From: Persicaria tinctoria
Taxonomy: Eukaryota > Streptophyta > Magnoliopsida > Caryophyllales > Polygonaceae
Direction of reading: 5' to 3'
Assembly: GCA_037127255.1 (NCBI GenBank)
Contig: JBANSL010000003.1
Span: 1,676,501 to 1,740,500, forward strand
Length of the DNA: 64,000 nucleotides
Part shown: positions 11,467-22,717 of the stretch, in pieces
How positions within the stretch are numbered: the first letter of the stretch is position 1
How the letters are laid out: each line of letters begins with the position of its first letter
The notes under the pieces: generated by a model
The model's database searches: none
Told to the model about the DNA's origin: nothing
What the model saw: only the letters and a program-made list of their open reading frames with translations
Made by a program: the position numbers and the translations under genes

Positions 11467-14400
11467 ATGTCAGATGTTTCTGTGAAGATTAAGTCATTTG
11501 ATGGCAAAATCGACTTTGCAATGTGGTAGATCAAGATGAAGTCCATCTTGATAAAAAGAAAAGTGTTGGAAAGCTGTAAATCCAGCCACTGCTGCATCAG
11601 AAACCAAAAATGCCAAGAAGAAGGATATTCTAATTGAGGAACACACTCCTCTAAAGAATGACCCTGGCACTGGTAAGATTGATGTGCTTGTAAATCCAGA
11701 AATGGCAGAACAAGCCTATGCTGAGATCATGCTTCGTCTGACAGATGAAGTTGCTCGTCAAGTGGTTAAAAATACTGACCCCAGAGTCCTATGGTTAACT
11801 CTGGAGGATCTCTGTCTCTCTAAATCTCTTCCTAGTCGTATTTCCTTCCTGTGTCGTCTGTTTACTTTTAAAATGGATGTTTCTTTGACTCTGCATGACA
11901 ACTTGGATAAATTTCTTAAGATGACTCGAGAATTGGAAAGATGTGATGATAGTATTAAAGACTCTCACCAAGCTATTTTATTATTGAACTCTTTGTCTGC
12001 CCAGTTTGACCACTTTAAGGATGTCATTCAATTCTCTCGTGAACCTTTGACAAAGGAAATGATAGTTGACACTATCCAATAGAAGAATGGAATGCTTAAA
12101 GTGTTTAAACCAAAATATGGATCTAAACGAGATTCATCTGAGAAATCAGAGGTAATGTATGCCAATGGTGGCAACAGGCAAGGCAAGAAGTCCAAAAATA
12201 AAAAGCCCAAATCTGATGAGAATAAGCCTAAGAATGACGAAAAACCCAAGCCTGTTGAGTCTAACAGTAAAGTGCCTAAGGATTCTACTTGCAATTATTG
12301 TGGTTTACCTGCCCATTGGATAAAATGTTGTAGGAAGAAGAAGAAAGTTGATGAGAATAAGTCTAAATCCATGTCTGTTTCCTTGCTTGAAACTGAAAAG
12401 TATACCTATCCTGCTGAATTGTTTATGTGCACTTCTGTGTTGGATACTTCTGTTACTAGCAAGTCCTGGATATTAGACTCTGGTTGTACCATGCATGCCA
12501 CCCCCTTGAAATATGTGTTTGCTTATTTTGATGAATCTATGTCTGGTAGTGTTTATCTAGGTGATCATACTGTGTTAAAAATTGAGGGTAGTGGTGATGT
12601 ATTAGTAAATTTGCCTGACAATAAGACTTTAATCCTGAAAGATGTTAGATGGGTACCAAATTTGAGAAGAAGTCTTATTTCTGAATCTGCTCTTGATGAC
12701 TTGGATTATGATATTAATACCAAATCTGGTGTGAAAACTGTCTCTTATAATGGTGAATTCTTACTTAAAGCCATAAAGAGAAAAGGTTTATATCATGTCA
12801 TCACTGCTACTTCTGAATGTAATGTACTTGCTAAGCCTGCTGATATGACTAATGATCAAACTGAGTTATGGCATCATAGACTAGGTCATATTAGTAATAC
12901 AAGTTTATTGCATTTGCATAAACAAGGTGTTTTGTCTGCTAAGCCTACTATTTTATCCTTTTGTGAAAATTGTGTGTTTGGTAAAGCTTCTAAGCATGCT
13001 CTCTCTAGATCTGTTTACATTGCTTCTAAGACCTTAAAATATATCCATTCTGATCTCTGGGGTCCTGCACAAGTTGACACTTTTAGTGGAAACAAGTACT
13101 TTATATCTTTTGTTGATCATTTTTCTAGAAAAGTCTGGATTGCATTGCTCAAAACAAAAGATGAAGCATTCTCTGCCTTTAAAATCTGGAAAGCTAAAGT
13201 TGAAAACCAAACTGGGAATAAAATAGTTTGCTTAAAGACTGACAATGGCCTTGAATTTTGCAACAAACTGTTTGATGATTTTTGTAAAGAGTGTGGAATA
13301 AGGAGACACCTCATAATGCCTGGCACCCCTCAGCAGAATGGCACTGTTGAGAGGATGAACAGGACACTGCTTGAGAAGACCAGGTGTATGTTGTTTACTG
13401 TAAGGATAAAATCCAGTTTATGGGGGGAAGTAGTTTATATAGTTGCATACCTCATAAACAGGTGCCCCTCCTCTGCAATAAACTTCACCACTCCACAAGA
13501 AAAGTGGACTGGAAGGCCACCCAACTTGACATACTTGAGGCCATTTGGGTGCACTGCCTACCATCAGGTCTTACAAGGCAAGTTGCACCCTAGAGCTTTG
13601 AAGTGTGTCATGTTGGGTTACCCTGAGGGTGTTAAGGGGTATAGGCTCCTGCTCATCCAACCTGGTGGCTATAAAATGATCACTTCTAGAAGTGTCACAT
13701 TTAATGAAAAAGATTTCCACTTCAAAAATCTAATGGCTTATGTTGATCCAGCAGGTACCAGTGTTTCTAGCTCCAAATTCTTTGTGTCTGATGAGTATTT
13801 CAAGAAGGGATCCAATGATGCACAGGAGCCTGATAAGGATGAGAGTCTGGATGTAGGCCCTGGGCCAGCAATCCCCTCCCCTGTGATAACACCTCCAGCT
13901 GAGGATCAAGCACAAAATCAACCACTTGATCATGCAACTCAACAATTAAGGGGGGAAAGAAAAGAAGAAATACCTGGAAATATTGATGATAGTCCAGAAA
14001 AGGGAGTCACTTCTATCTCTTCCTATGTACCTTCTACTTCTTCCTCTTCTGTTGTGCCTGATGTGTCTGTGTCTGATTACCAACTTGTTAGGGATAGGGT
14101 TCCTCGAACCATTATTCCTAACAGGAGGTATTCTTCTGATATGCATATTGTTGAGTTTGCTTATGTGGCTTCTGAGATTGTTAAGCATGATGTTCCTGAG
14201 TTTGAATCTGCTATGAGGTCCATTGATTCTAAAAAATGGTACCTTGCTATGCTTGATGAGATTAAATCTATGCATGATAATAAGACTTGGATTTTGGTTC
14301 CCAAACCTGCTCATGCTAAGCTAATTCAAAATAGATGGATTTATAAGGTTAAGGATGGAATTTCTAAGGATGACCCTCCTAAGTATAAAGCCAGGCTTGT

Positions 14401-15649
14401 AGCCAAAGGCTTTACTCAGAGGGAAGGGTAGGATTACACTGATATCTTTTCCCCAGTGGTTAAATATAAAACCTTAAGGCTTCTGCTTGCTATTGCCACT
14501 GTGTTTGATTGGGAATTGGAGCAAATGGATGTTAAAACTGCTTTCTTGCATGGAGATTTGAATGAGACTATATACATGAATCAGCCTAAGGGCTTTATTG
14601 ATAAAAGTAAACCTAACCATGTGTGTTTGCTTAAGAAATCTTTATATGGGCTCAAACAATCTCCTAGGCAGTGGAACATTAAATTTAATCTCTGCATGAA
14701 GAAGCTTGGTTTTCTGAGATCTGAATATGATTATTGTCTATATTTTAGAGGTCTTAAGTCTGTATGTCCCTTGTTTATCTTGCTATATGTGGATGACATT
14801 TTGCTTGTTTGTCCATCCATGCCTCTTATTTCTGCTGTAAAAAGGGACCTGATGAAAAACTTTGAGATGAAAGACCTTGGCCATGCTCAAAAGATTCTTG
14901 GTATTAACCTGATAAGGGATGGGAAAAAGAAGCAACTCATGTTGTCCCAGGTGGATTACATTGAGAAGGTTTTGAAGAGGTTTAATGTGGATAACACTAA
15001 AACCTCACCTATCCCATTAGGAGGGCACTTGGAGCTTACTAAAGCCCATTGTCCCAAAACTGAGAGTGAAAGAAAAGAGATGGCTTCTGTGCCTTATGAT
15101 GTTGTTGTAGGTTTAGTGATGTATGCAATGCTTTGTACAAGACCTGACTTGGCCTTTGCTATTAGTGTGTTGAGCAGATTCATGTCAAATCCAGGGCAAG
15201 CCCACTGGACAACAATGAAGTATCTTTTAAGGTACATATATGGCACTAGAAATTTGGGTTTGGTGTATAGCTTCTACAAGCCTGCATCCCAAGTACTGGG
15301 GTATGTTGACTCTGATCATGCAAACAACAAGGACAATCGAAAGTCAACTACTGCTTACTTTTTAACTTGAGTTGGGAATTGTGTGTCTTGGAAGTCACAA
15401 CAACAATCTGTTGTTGCACTTTCTAGCATAGAAGCTGAGTACATAGCAGCTACTGAACCTGCCAAGGAAGGTGTGTGGATGAAAGGTATTCTGGAAGAGA
15501 TATTTCGAAAGCCTTTCTTACCTGTAATTAATTCGAACTCTCAAAGTGCATTATATCTGTGTAAAGACCCTATGTATCATGAACGAACCAAACATATCGA
15601 TGTAAGGTTCCATTATATCATGCATAGGGTAGAAGAACAGGCACTGTAG
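11467..15649 (+). pseudogene. Copia gag-pol polyprotein, broken
   Basis: It starts at ATG 11467, reads 20 codons to an in-frame TAG (11527), and changes frame before 11684. From there one frame runs to 15649, interrupted by TAG at 12080, TAG at 14429 and TGA at 15368. Domains in order are a gag UBN2-like region (11684-12080), a CCHC knuckle (CNYCGLPAH.., from 12290), the protease DSG motif (Asp codon at 12476), the GAG-pre-integrase HHCC segment (LWHHRLGHIS, CENCVFGKA), the integrase core (HSDLWGP, TDNGLEF, TPQQNGTVERMN), reverse transcriptase (KARLVAKGFTQ, MDVKTAFLHG, LLYVDDILL with YVDD at 14786-14797), and RNase H (DSDHAN, SSIEAEYIA, ERTKHIDVRFH). At least four lesions mean it cannot make a working polyprotein. 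Confidence 0.95.
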
Positions 15650-15844
15650 GTGAAGAAGATCAAAGGGGAAGAGGACCATGCCGACTTTGGAACCAAGATT
15701 GTTCCTGCTAACAAGTTTTGCTATTGCAGGAATGCCTTGCACATTTTTTATGTCCACTAACTTGCAGGTACATGAGCCGACGATGGATAAGTGTTCACTC
15801 AACCCTAAGAAGATCCACTACTGGTAGTTCAAGGTCGACATTCG

Positions 15845-15861
15845 GATTAGGAGGGCATATT
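15845..15861 (+). other. Polypurine tract
   Basis: GGATTAGGAGGGCATAT sits directly before the 3' LTR, where plus-strand synthesis is primed. Confidence 0.8.
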
Positions 15862-16645
15862 TGTTATGCTTTGTAATCTCAAATGTCTTGTATAAGTCAT
15901 AGGATGGCATGTCACACTTATAAACTATAGGTTATATAACTCTTGTATGATAGATAGAAAATTAGTGGTTTTGGGCTTAAGCTCGGACTTATGTCATGGG
16001 CTTGAGGAAAAGGCCCAAAGACCTGCTTCAGTCCAACTCCTCCGTCTGATTGCTGAAACCGGCTCGCTTAAGTGGAACGCGTCGTTTAGACTAGGGTTGC
16101 CCTATATAAGGGAAAACCCTAACTCGAGCTCCTCAGTTGCTGCTTGCTTGAGTTGGTAAGTCCGTTCTCAGAAAGAGAGAGAGAGTGTTGGAACCTTGAG
16201 AGCGACGAAGAGAATCTGCCATTGCATAAGCTTCACCCAAGCTTCCTGAGTCCGATCTTTGCTAGATCCTTGAAGACGACGTTTGTTTCTGGTGTCAATC
16301 GTCGTCCTGCCTTCATATCTTCTTCGATCCAAGATCTGAGAAGATCAGGGAGTTTTCTCTTGCGCCTCGCTCGCTGTTCTTCCGTTTATTGTCTTTCTTG
16401 TTCATATCTAGAGTAGATCTATAGTTTGTCTTTGTTAGTGACATGCAACCATGACTTGTAACCTTGATCTGCTTAGTGGATTGTTCTGGGGTTGAGTCTC
16501 ACCCTCCTGAGGCTCCGCAAAGTAGGTTCGCCGAACAGCGTCAACAAATCTTGGTGTCTTTTGCGTCTTTGTTCGTTTAAGTTTCCGCATTATTCATTCG
16601 GTTCGTATCTTGTTCATAGAATTAGGTATTCGATTGAGTTTTACA
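15862..16645 (+). repeat. 3' LTR of the copia element
   Basis: It is a copy of the 5' LTR with small deletions. It keeps the TATATAAG box (16103-16110), so it could drive transcription rightward into the LINE remnant. Confidence 0.95.
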
Positions 16646-17615
16646 GCACCCAACTAGTGTTCGTCAACCCGGATAGCACTCCTCCACTGCATCCTATCGC
16701 GTGCCATCTCCTCAGTAAGTCCCAGCGCGGCCAGGTCATGTCTAATCATTTCACCCCAACTCTTCTTTGGACGCCCTCTGCCCCGACGAATGCCTTCGAT
16801 AGCCAAGTTGTCACATCTTCGCACCGGCCCACTTGAATCTCTCCTCTGCACATGTCCATACCATCGAAGTCTCGATTCCCGCAGCTTAGCCTGAATACTA
16901 GCCACTCCCACCCTTTATCAGATAGTCTTGTTTCTGATTCTGTCGCGCAAGGACAAACCACACATCCACCTGAGCATCCTCATCTCAGCCACCGCGAGTT
17001 TCTGTTCACGTGTCTTAGTTGTCGCCCAACACTCTGCCCCATATAATAAATTCGGTCTCACCACCACTCTGTAGAACTTACCCTTGAGCTTGAGTGGAAC
17101 TTTTCTGTCACACAAGACTCCTGACGCAACCCTCCATTTCTGCCAGCCTACTTGAATCCGATGCTTGACATCCATGTCTACACCTCCATCGCTCTGCATC
17201 ACAGATCCCAGATACTTGAAACTGTCTTTCTTCGGTACAAGGTCCCCACCCATGCTAACATCCCCGTCTTCTTCTTCCTCTTTGCCCAACCTAAACACCA
17301 CGTACTCTGTCTTTGTCATGCTCATTCGGAAGCCCTTCTGCTCAAGCTTATCTCTCCATAGATCAAGCTTGCTGCTAACCCCAACTCTCGTCTCATCCGC
17401 AAATAGCATGCACCACGGGATCCCACCCTGGATATTACTCGACACCACATCTATGACAACTGTAAAGAGAAATGAGCTCAAAGCCGAGCCTTGGTGCAAA
17501 CCCACTTGTACCGCAAAGTACTCAAGGTCCCCACCACCATGTGAGTACACACTCGTCTGTGAGCCATCATACATATCCCTAGCCACTCTCATGTAAGTTT
17601 CTGGAACCCCTTTAA
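16646..17615 (-). mobile_element. 5'-truncated RTE-type LINE, split by the copia insertion
   Basis: On the minus strand the frame from 17622 to 16654 encodes the C-terminal half of an RTE reverse transcriptase (GVPETYMRVARDMYDG, VGLHQGSALSSFLF, FADET where FADD is usual, FKYLGS, NLLYGAECW). It continues into the typical tail RLRWYGHVQRRD and GRGRPKKSWGEMIRHDL. Two stop codons near 16915-16920 break the frame. The 3' UTR continues across the copia element into about 10260-10368. The FADET change removes one catalytic aspartate, so it is dead on that ground too. Confidence 0.9.
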
Positions 17616-18955
17616 CTCCCAAACATTCCCATATAAGTCAAACACATTTTCACAACTCAAAAAATAGTAATTCCCAGAAAGTCGCAGAAATATATATATA
17701 TGTGCGTTTGATTAATATTTTTAAAAGATTAAAACTCGGGAATTCTATTTCCCAGGGAGTTAAATTTCTCTAAGAAGGAAGTTCACTTATCTAGTTACTA
17801 CTTCCCCTAGGTAAGTTCAACTTCCATCCTTTTATATTTGAAAATTTTCAATTCTCTTTTTTAATCTTTTCAAATAAAAAAATCAGTCAAACACATTTTC
17901 ACAATTCTCGTCAGTTAGACTTCTTGGGAATTCAATTCATATGAAGTAACTTCCTAGGAATTTCAATTCTCACATTGAAGCAAACGAGCCCTAAATTCTA
18001 CTAATTAAATCTTAATTTCCCTTCATTTTAATTAGTCTCAATGCAACTATATCTTTTTGTGCTAATCATAAAAGGTTTACTTTACAATGGCTAGCTACAC
18101 AAAATAGTGAATCAAAACCCTAATCAAATTCTCGACCACCGAAGTAGCTGATTACTCCTTTTATTGTCAATTAGATTGGATGGAAAATAAAACTTTTTCG
18201 TTTTTTTTTTGGTGCGAACTTTTTCGATTTTATAAGTTGAGACTAAATGTGTATTTTTTTCATCGGGTTGTGATGACCAAAGTAAATGTTCATTATGTGT
18301 GAAAAAGTTATTGATGGGTATAACGGAATTCCATGCAGTTGCCGGGTTGCCGCCATGGCCGGAGGGAGGATTAAGGGTAAGATTTACTCCGTAACTTTAA
18401 TTACTCTAAAATTAAGATTAATTGATTTCATAGCCAATGAATTAATCATTCTGCAGTTGACACATCTAATTTGAAGTTGACAAAAGTAGGAGATTAGACT
18501 AGATATTATTATTGAATCAAAAAAAAAGACTAGATATTATTATATTATATATATTAAACTAATCCCACCTAAAAACCTTTTTTTAACGTCATTTTATTTT
18601 ATTTTTCTATTAACCCGGGTTATTTTTGTGGTAAATATATTATTTTTTAATACTTTCTTATTAATGATATATTAGAGGTCATGCTATTTACATTTCGTCT
18701 CATGTGGGTAGGAATGCGGTTTAGATCCATAAGTTCATTTTATACCCTGCTTATATTGATTCGTACGGTGAAAATAAGATTAATTATTATTTTAACGATT
18801 CCTCTCTCGGCCTCTCGATTTTTCAGATTACTGTCTGAGATCTTAAATTATTTCTTTTTCAAAAAAAAAAACAATCATAAAGAATGGATTATACTCCGTA
18901 TAATGTGGAGTATATAAGTAAATAAAATGATCTTTTACCCAGTAGCACTGGCGGG
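17616..18955. other. AT-rich DNA, no gene
   Basis: Two copies of GTCAAACACATTTTCACAA (near 17640 and 17885) and a GGGCTCGTTTG-type end (RC at 17980-17991) suggest old MITE pieces, but matching ends were not found. No coding sequence is supported. Confidence 0.4.
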
Positions 18956-19528
18956 GCCAAGGGGCATAAGGGGGCACATGCCCCCTTCTCATTTAACGAA
19001 TTGTCTATGTGTATTCTACTAATCGATAACTTTATTTTGATATATAATACACTCTAATCTGACATCAGAATAAAAAGTTATAAATGTTTAAAAATTGAAC
19101 ATATTAATCACTTTAATTTTATTTCAATATACTATAATGCTTTTATATTTTATTTAAATTAACATTCACATACTATAATTCATTCTGAGAGCGAGAGCTT
19201 CAACCCACGAGTTGAACCTGTATTTGGGTTTGAGCTCATACTCGACTTGTTTAGTAAATGAGCTCGAGCTATTTGAGCTTAAAATCGAGCCGAACCGAGC
19301 TTTGAATTAAGTTTAAAAATGTGTTGATACTCAACTTATTCTGTACAATGCTCGAGTTTTCATTGAGCAAAACTTGAGCTACGCGGCTCATATAACAACC
19401 CTAATACTAACTTAATATTTATTATATTGCGCTTCCTATCCTTATTTAGTTAATATTTATTATATTGCGTTTTCTATTCTTATTTAGTTAATTGTACCTC
19501 TTCCGAAAATTTGCTGGCTTCGCCACTG
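18956..19528. mobile_element. Non-autonomous hAT-like element, CAGTGGCGGAGCC ends
   Basis: The left end CACTGGCGGGGCCAAGG and the reverse complement of the right end, CAGTGGCGAAGCCAGC, are inverted repeats of the same family as the elements at 7338 and 31696. The flanks (CCCAGTAG and CCCCAGCTA) are only roughly alike, so the target duplication is decayed. The interior is AT-rich and non-coding. Confidence 0.65.
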
Positions 19529-21175
19529 CCCCAGCTACCGGGTAGGGTGGAAGAACACAGCACAGTTGAGCTGGATGGATTGATACATGAAAACAACACC
19601 GAATCATAGCTTTTTTATGTGAGCACTCTCATGAGTCATGAGTTGCAGAAAGGTTAATTAATTTGTGATTATTAGATACTATGTCATTTGGTCTATTATT
19701 TTTTCAATAAAACACTGTAAATCATGGCATTAAAATTTCAAAACTTTAAAAAAATGTTAATCCATTGACTAATTTTTCCCCTTATGGGGCCTAAATTTTT
19801 TCATGGGCCTCACAGATTATTAATCAGAAACACACAGCAATAATAATGATAAAAGTGCAGCAAAATAAGATCAGTAATTATAGTGATTAGACAAAAAGAT
19901 GATCAAATTGCATGTGGGTTGCCTTGCCACTAAACTCTTTTTTTAATATAGATAAAAATCACCTAAATTTTTTAGTTTTTTTGCTTTTCTTAGAACAATA
20001 TATGCATTTTTTTCAAATGTTTTTGCCTAGCTAAAAATGGATTTATCATACCACCAAATTGCCGCCCTAATTGATTTTTTTTAACCAAAAAATGTTACTG
20101 ATTTTGAGTTGATACAGAGAATCATTTTCATCCAGATAAGCAATCAACAGAAATCAGAAAACCCAAATGTTATTTTCTCTGATTGGAAACTGAGGGGGCC
20201 TTGAAAGCTCAATTCCTCCGACCCCAATAACCATTTCCTTTCATTTTTTTTGGATTTTTTTTACATCAGTTACAATTACAGTTACCGACCAACAACAAAA
20301 CCAGTATATCTCGCTCAAAACAGAAAAAAATACTAGCAACACTTAAGTGTTTTCGAGTGATCCAGAATCCCAGATAACAGGAGAATAACATATATAACCT
20401 ATATATGTCCACATTTCATTATTTACGAGTTTTCCTACAACACAGATACTACTCGTATTATCATAGAAGGTGAATCTTGAACTTGTGTGCGTATTAACTG
20501 TTCAGAACCGATCCCTGGTTATTGGCCCACATGACTTTGATAGCGGCGAATACAGCCCTCTACTGTTATGTTTTCAGTTGGAAGAAACTGTTTTAGCCCT
20601 AACAAGTACTGTGTAGGGATAAGCTGGTGGGTGTTTGGGCTCAAAGGAGCCCCTCAATCACAAGTGCTTTTCCATGAGATTTTTAAGGTCATCTGTCACA
20701 GTTCATAAGATGAGGGCTTGCCTGCCTTTCTCCTTTTGTATGGAACCCACTCTCACTTCCCTTTTGCTCAACAAGACTCAATTTTTTTTAGGTGGTGGGT
20801 GTTAGCCCTTCTGGAAGCCAAGTAAAAATATCTTGGGACCCGCGGTGGTCCGCGATGCTACTTTTTAGTGGTGTTTGGTTTCGTTCTTCAGGATTAGGTT
20901 TGCTTAGTTTCATCCTATTGTAGAGCTGGTTTCTGCTTGTTTATTGCATCTTTTTCTGGTTCTTCTATTGTATGTTTAGACAGTTTCCGTCTGCCGATTC
21001 GTCGGCCTCTCGGACCTGGCAAATCTCGAATTTTTACTTTATAAAATAAAATACCTTAGGACCCACATTTTTTTATTTAAAATTTTAATGGGTTTTTTCA
21101 AGTCTTCATGGACATGATATCAAGCCCTTTTCATGCATCTTTTGGCTACATGTTTTGTACTAACTGCTCTTTCTC
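19529..21175. other. Upstream region of the NAC gene
   Basis: No gene or clear repeat is seen. Sequence from about 20400 to 21175 is less AT-rich than its surroundings and may hold promoter elements or a leader exon. No specific site is claimed. Confidence 0.4.
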
Positions 21176-21249
21176 TATATATGTTAAAGTGTCAATAACC
21201 AAATGGACATAGCCACACTTCACAAAGCTTCCTAACCCTTCCAAGAGCC
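21176..21249 (+). promoter_or_regulatory. Core promoter of the NAC gene
   Basis: A TATATAT box at 21176-21182 lies about 70 bases before the ATG, giving a short leader of roughly 40 bases. Confidence 0.5.
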
Positions 21250-22717
21250 ATGAATTTGTCAGTGAATGGGCAGTCTCAGGTGCCACCAGGCTTCAGGTTT
21301 CACCCTACTGAAGAGGAGCTTCTGCAGTATTACTTGAAGAAGAAAGTGGCTAGCCTCAAGATCGATCTCGACGTCATTCAAGACATTGATCTTAACAAGC
21401 TTGAACCTTGGGACATTCAAGGTATTCCTCATGTATATATCTTGGGTTTTCTTTTTCTTTCTGAAAGAAGAAAGACCTGGAAATTCGTACTATTATCAGA
21501 CAGTTCGTTTCCCTGAAAACATGTCAGATGGATACCTTTTATGCTAATATTTAAGGAAGCTTGCACTTTATATTGCATACCTGATTTTGTTTTGCTTTGT
21601 TTTGTAATGAAGAGAAATGTAGGATAGGTTCAGCACCACAAACTGACTGGTACTTCTTCAGCCACAAGGATAAGAAGTACCCGACTGGGACGAGAACAAA
21701 CCGAGCAACTGCAGCAGGGTTCTGGAAGGCCACCGGGCGTGATAAGGTCATCTGTAGCAGCTCTAGTCGCATTGGGATGAGGAAGACGCTCGTCTTCTAC
21801 AAGGGTAGAGCTCCTCATGGCGAGAAATCCGACTGGATCATGCATGAGTACCGGCTAGATGACAACACCCTTGATCCTAATGTAAGCTCAACTACACTAA
21901 GTCATCATTTTGTGCTTCAAGTCCAACATAGTCTAGATCATAAGACTTATTCAAGTTAAATGGATCACTGCAGGGATCTAACCTCAATGGAGATCAATCA
22001 GGAGCAGCAGAGGAGGGCTGGGTAGTATGCCGTGTTTTCCGAAAGAAGAACTACGTGAAGGCACTTGACAGCCCTACGAATCGAAGCTCAGCAACCGCCA
22101 TGGATCTCAGGACCCACATGCTGAATTCCCCAAGCCATGATCTTGACCACATACTTTCATACATAGGAAAGACCACCACAAATGCTGCAGCCACCGCCAC
22201 CACCACCAGCATCAAGGATGAAAGTAAGCGAAGCGAGGCTAATGCTTTCGCCAAGACCATGAGGTACCTTGAAATAGATCAGATGGAGAGTTTCATGCAG
22301 CTCCCTCAGCTCGAAAGTCCAATCGATCAACATGAGATGATGATCAACTATGCTGCTGTCGATGACCATCAGCAGCACTGCCCTGTTGCTTCGGCTTCCA
22401 ACTGGCTCGAGCTTGATCGGTTGGTGGCTTATCAACTCAACGGGCAGGCGGCAGAGGCTACTTCAGAGTCAACAAGGCAGCTGTCATGCTTAAAAAATCA
22501 CAGCACTAGTGATGATAGCATCATGCCTTTCTGCCTTACTGGTGATAATACTACTGCTACCGCTACTACTACTACGACTACACTTGAACATCTTTTACGG
22601 TCTCAATCTTCCCGTTTGTATGACTGCGAGACTGCTAATGATGATCAGTTTTGGAGCTTCACCAAACAGCCCTCTTCATCCACATCCTTGGACCCGATCT
22701 TGCACTTCTCGGTATGA
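21250..22717 (+). CDS. NST1: NAC transcription factor, NST/SND1 (NAC043-like) type
   Basis: Exons are 21250-21421, 21613-21881 and 21974-22717, with GT/AG introns and matching phases, giving 394 residues. The N-terminus [20 protein letters not shown] and the NAC subdomains ([86 protein letters not shown]) are typical of the NST1/NST2/SND1 group rather than VND or SMB types. These factors switch on secondary wall cellulose, xylan and lignin genes in fibres and endothecium, acting in the nucleus as dimers. Intron positions inside the NAC domain are the usual two. The C-terminal half is low-complexity (Thr-rich near residue 340) and ends LDPILHFSV, as activation regions of this group often do. 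Which paralogue of the group it is cannot be told here; the symbol marks the clade. Confidence 0.9.

Larger units (their letters stand above)
10374..16645 (+). mobile_element. Full-length copia LTR retrotransposon, inactive
   Basis: LTRs at 10374-11166 (793 bp) and 15862-16645 (784 bp) begin TGTTATGC and end TTTTACA. The 5-bp duplication GCACC flanks the element exactly (10369-10373 and 16646-16650). A tRNA-Met-type primer site follows the left LTR and a purine tract precedes the right one. The internal order gag, protease, integrase, RT, RNase H is that of copia. By eye the LTRs differ at roughly 20-25 positions plus a few small indels, about 3%, so the insertion is fairly young. The coding frame is broken by several stops and a frameshift. 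It lies inside an antisense RTE-type LINE. Confidence 0.95.

Noticed and set aside
17616..17991. Possible Tourist MITE with TAA on both sides
   Set aside because: The two ends are similar in direct, not inverted, orientation, so they are not TIRs of one element.
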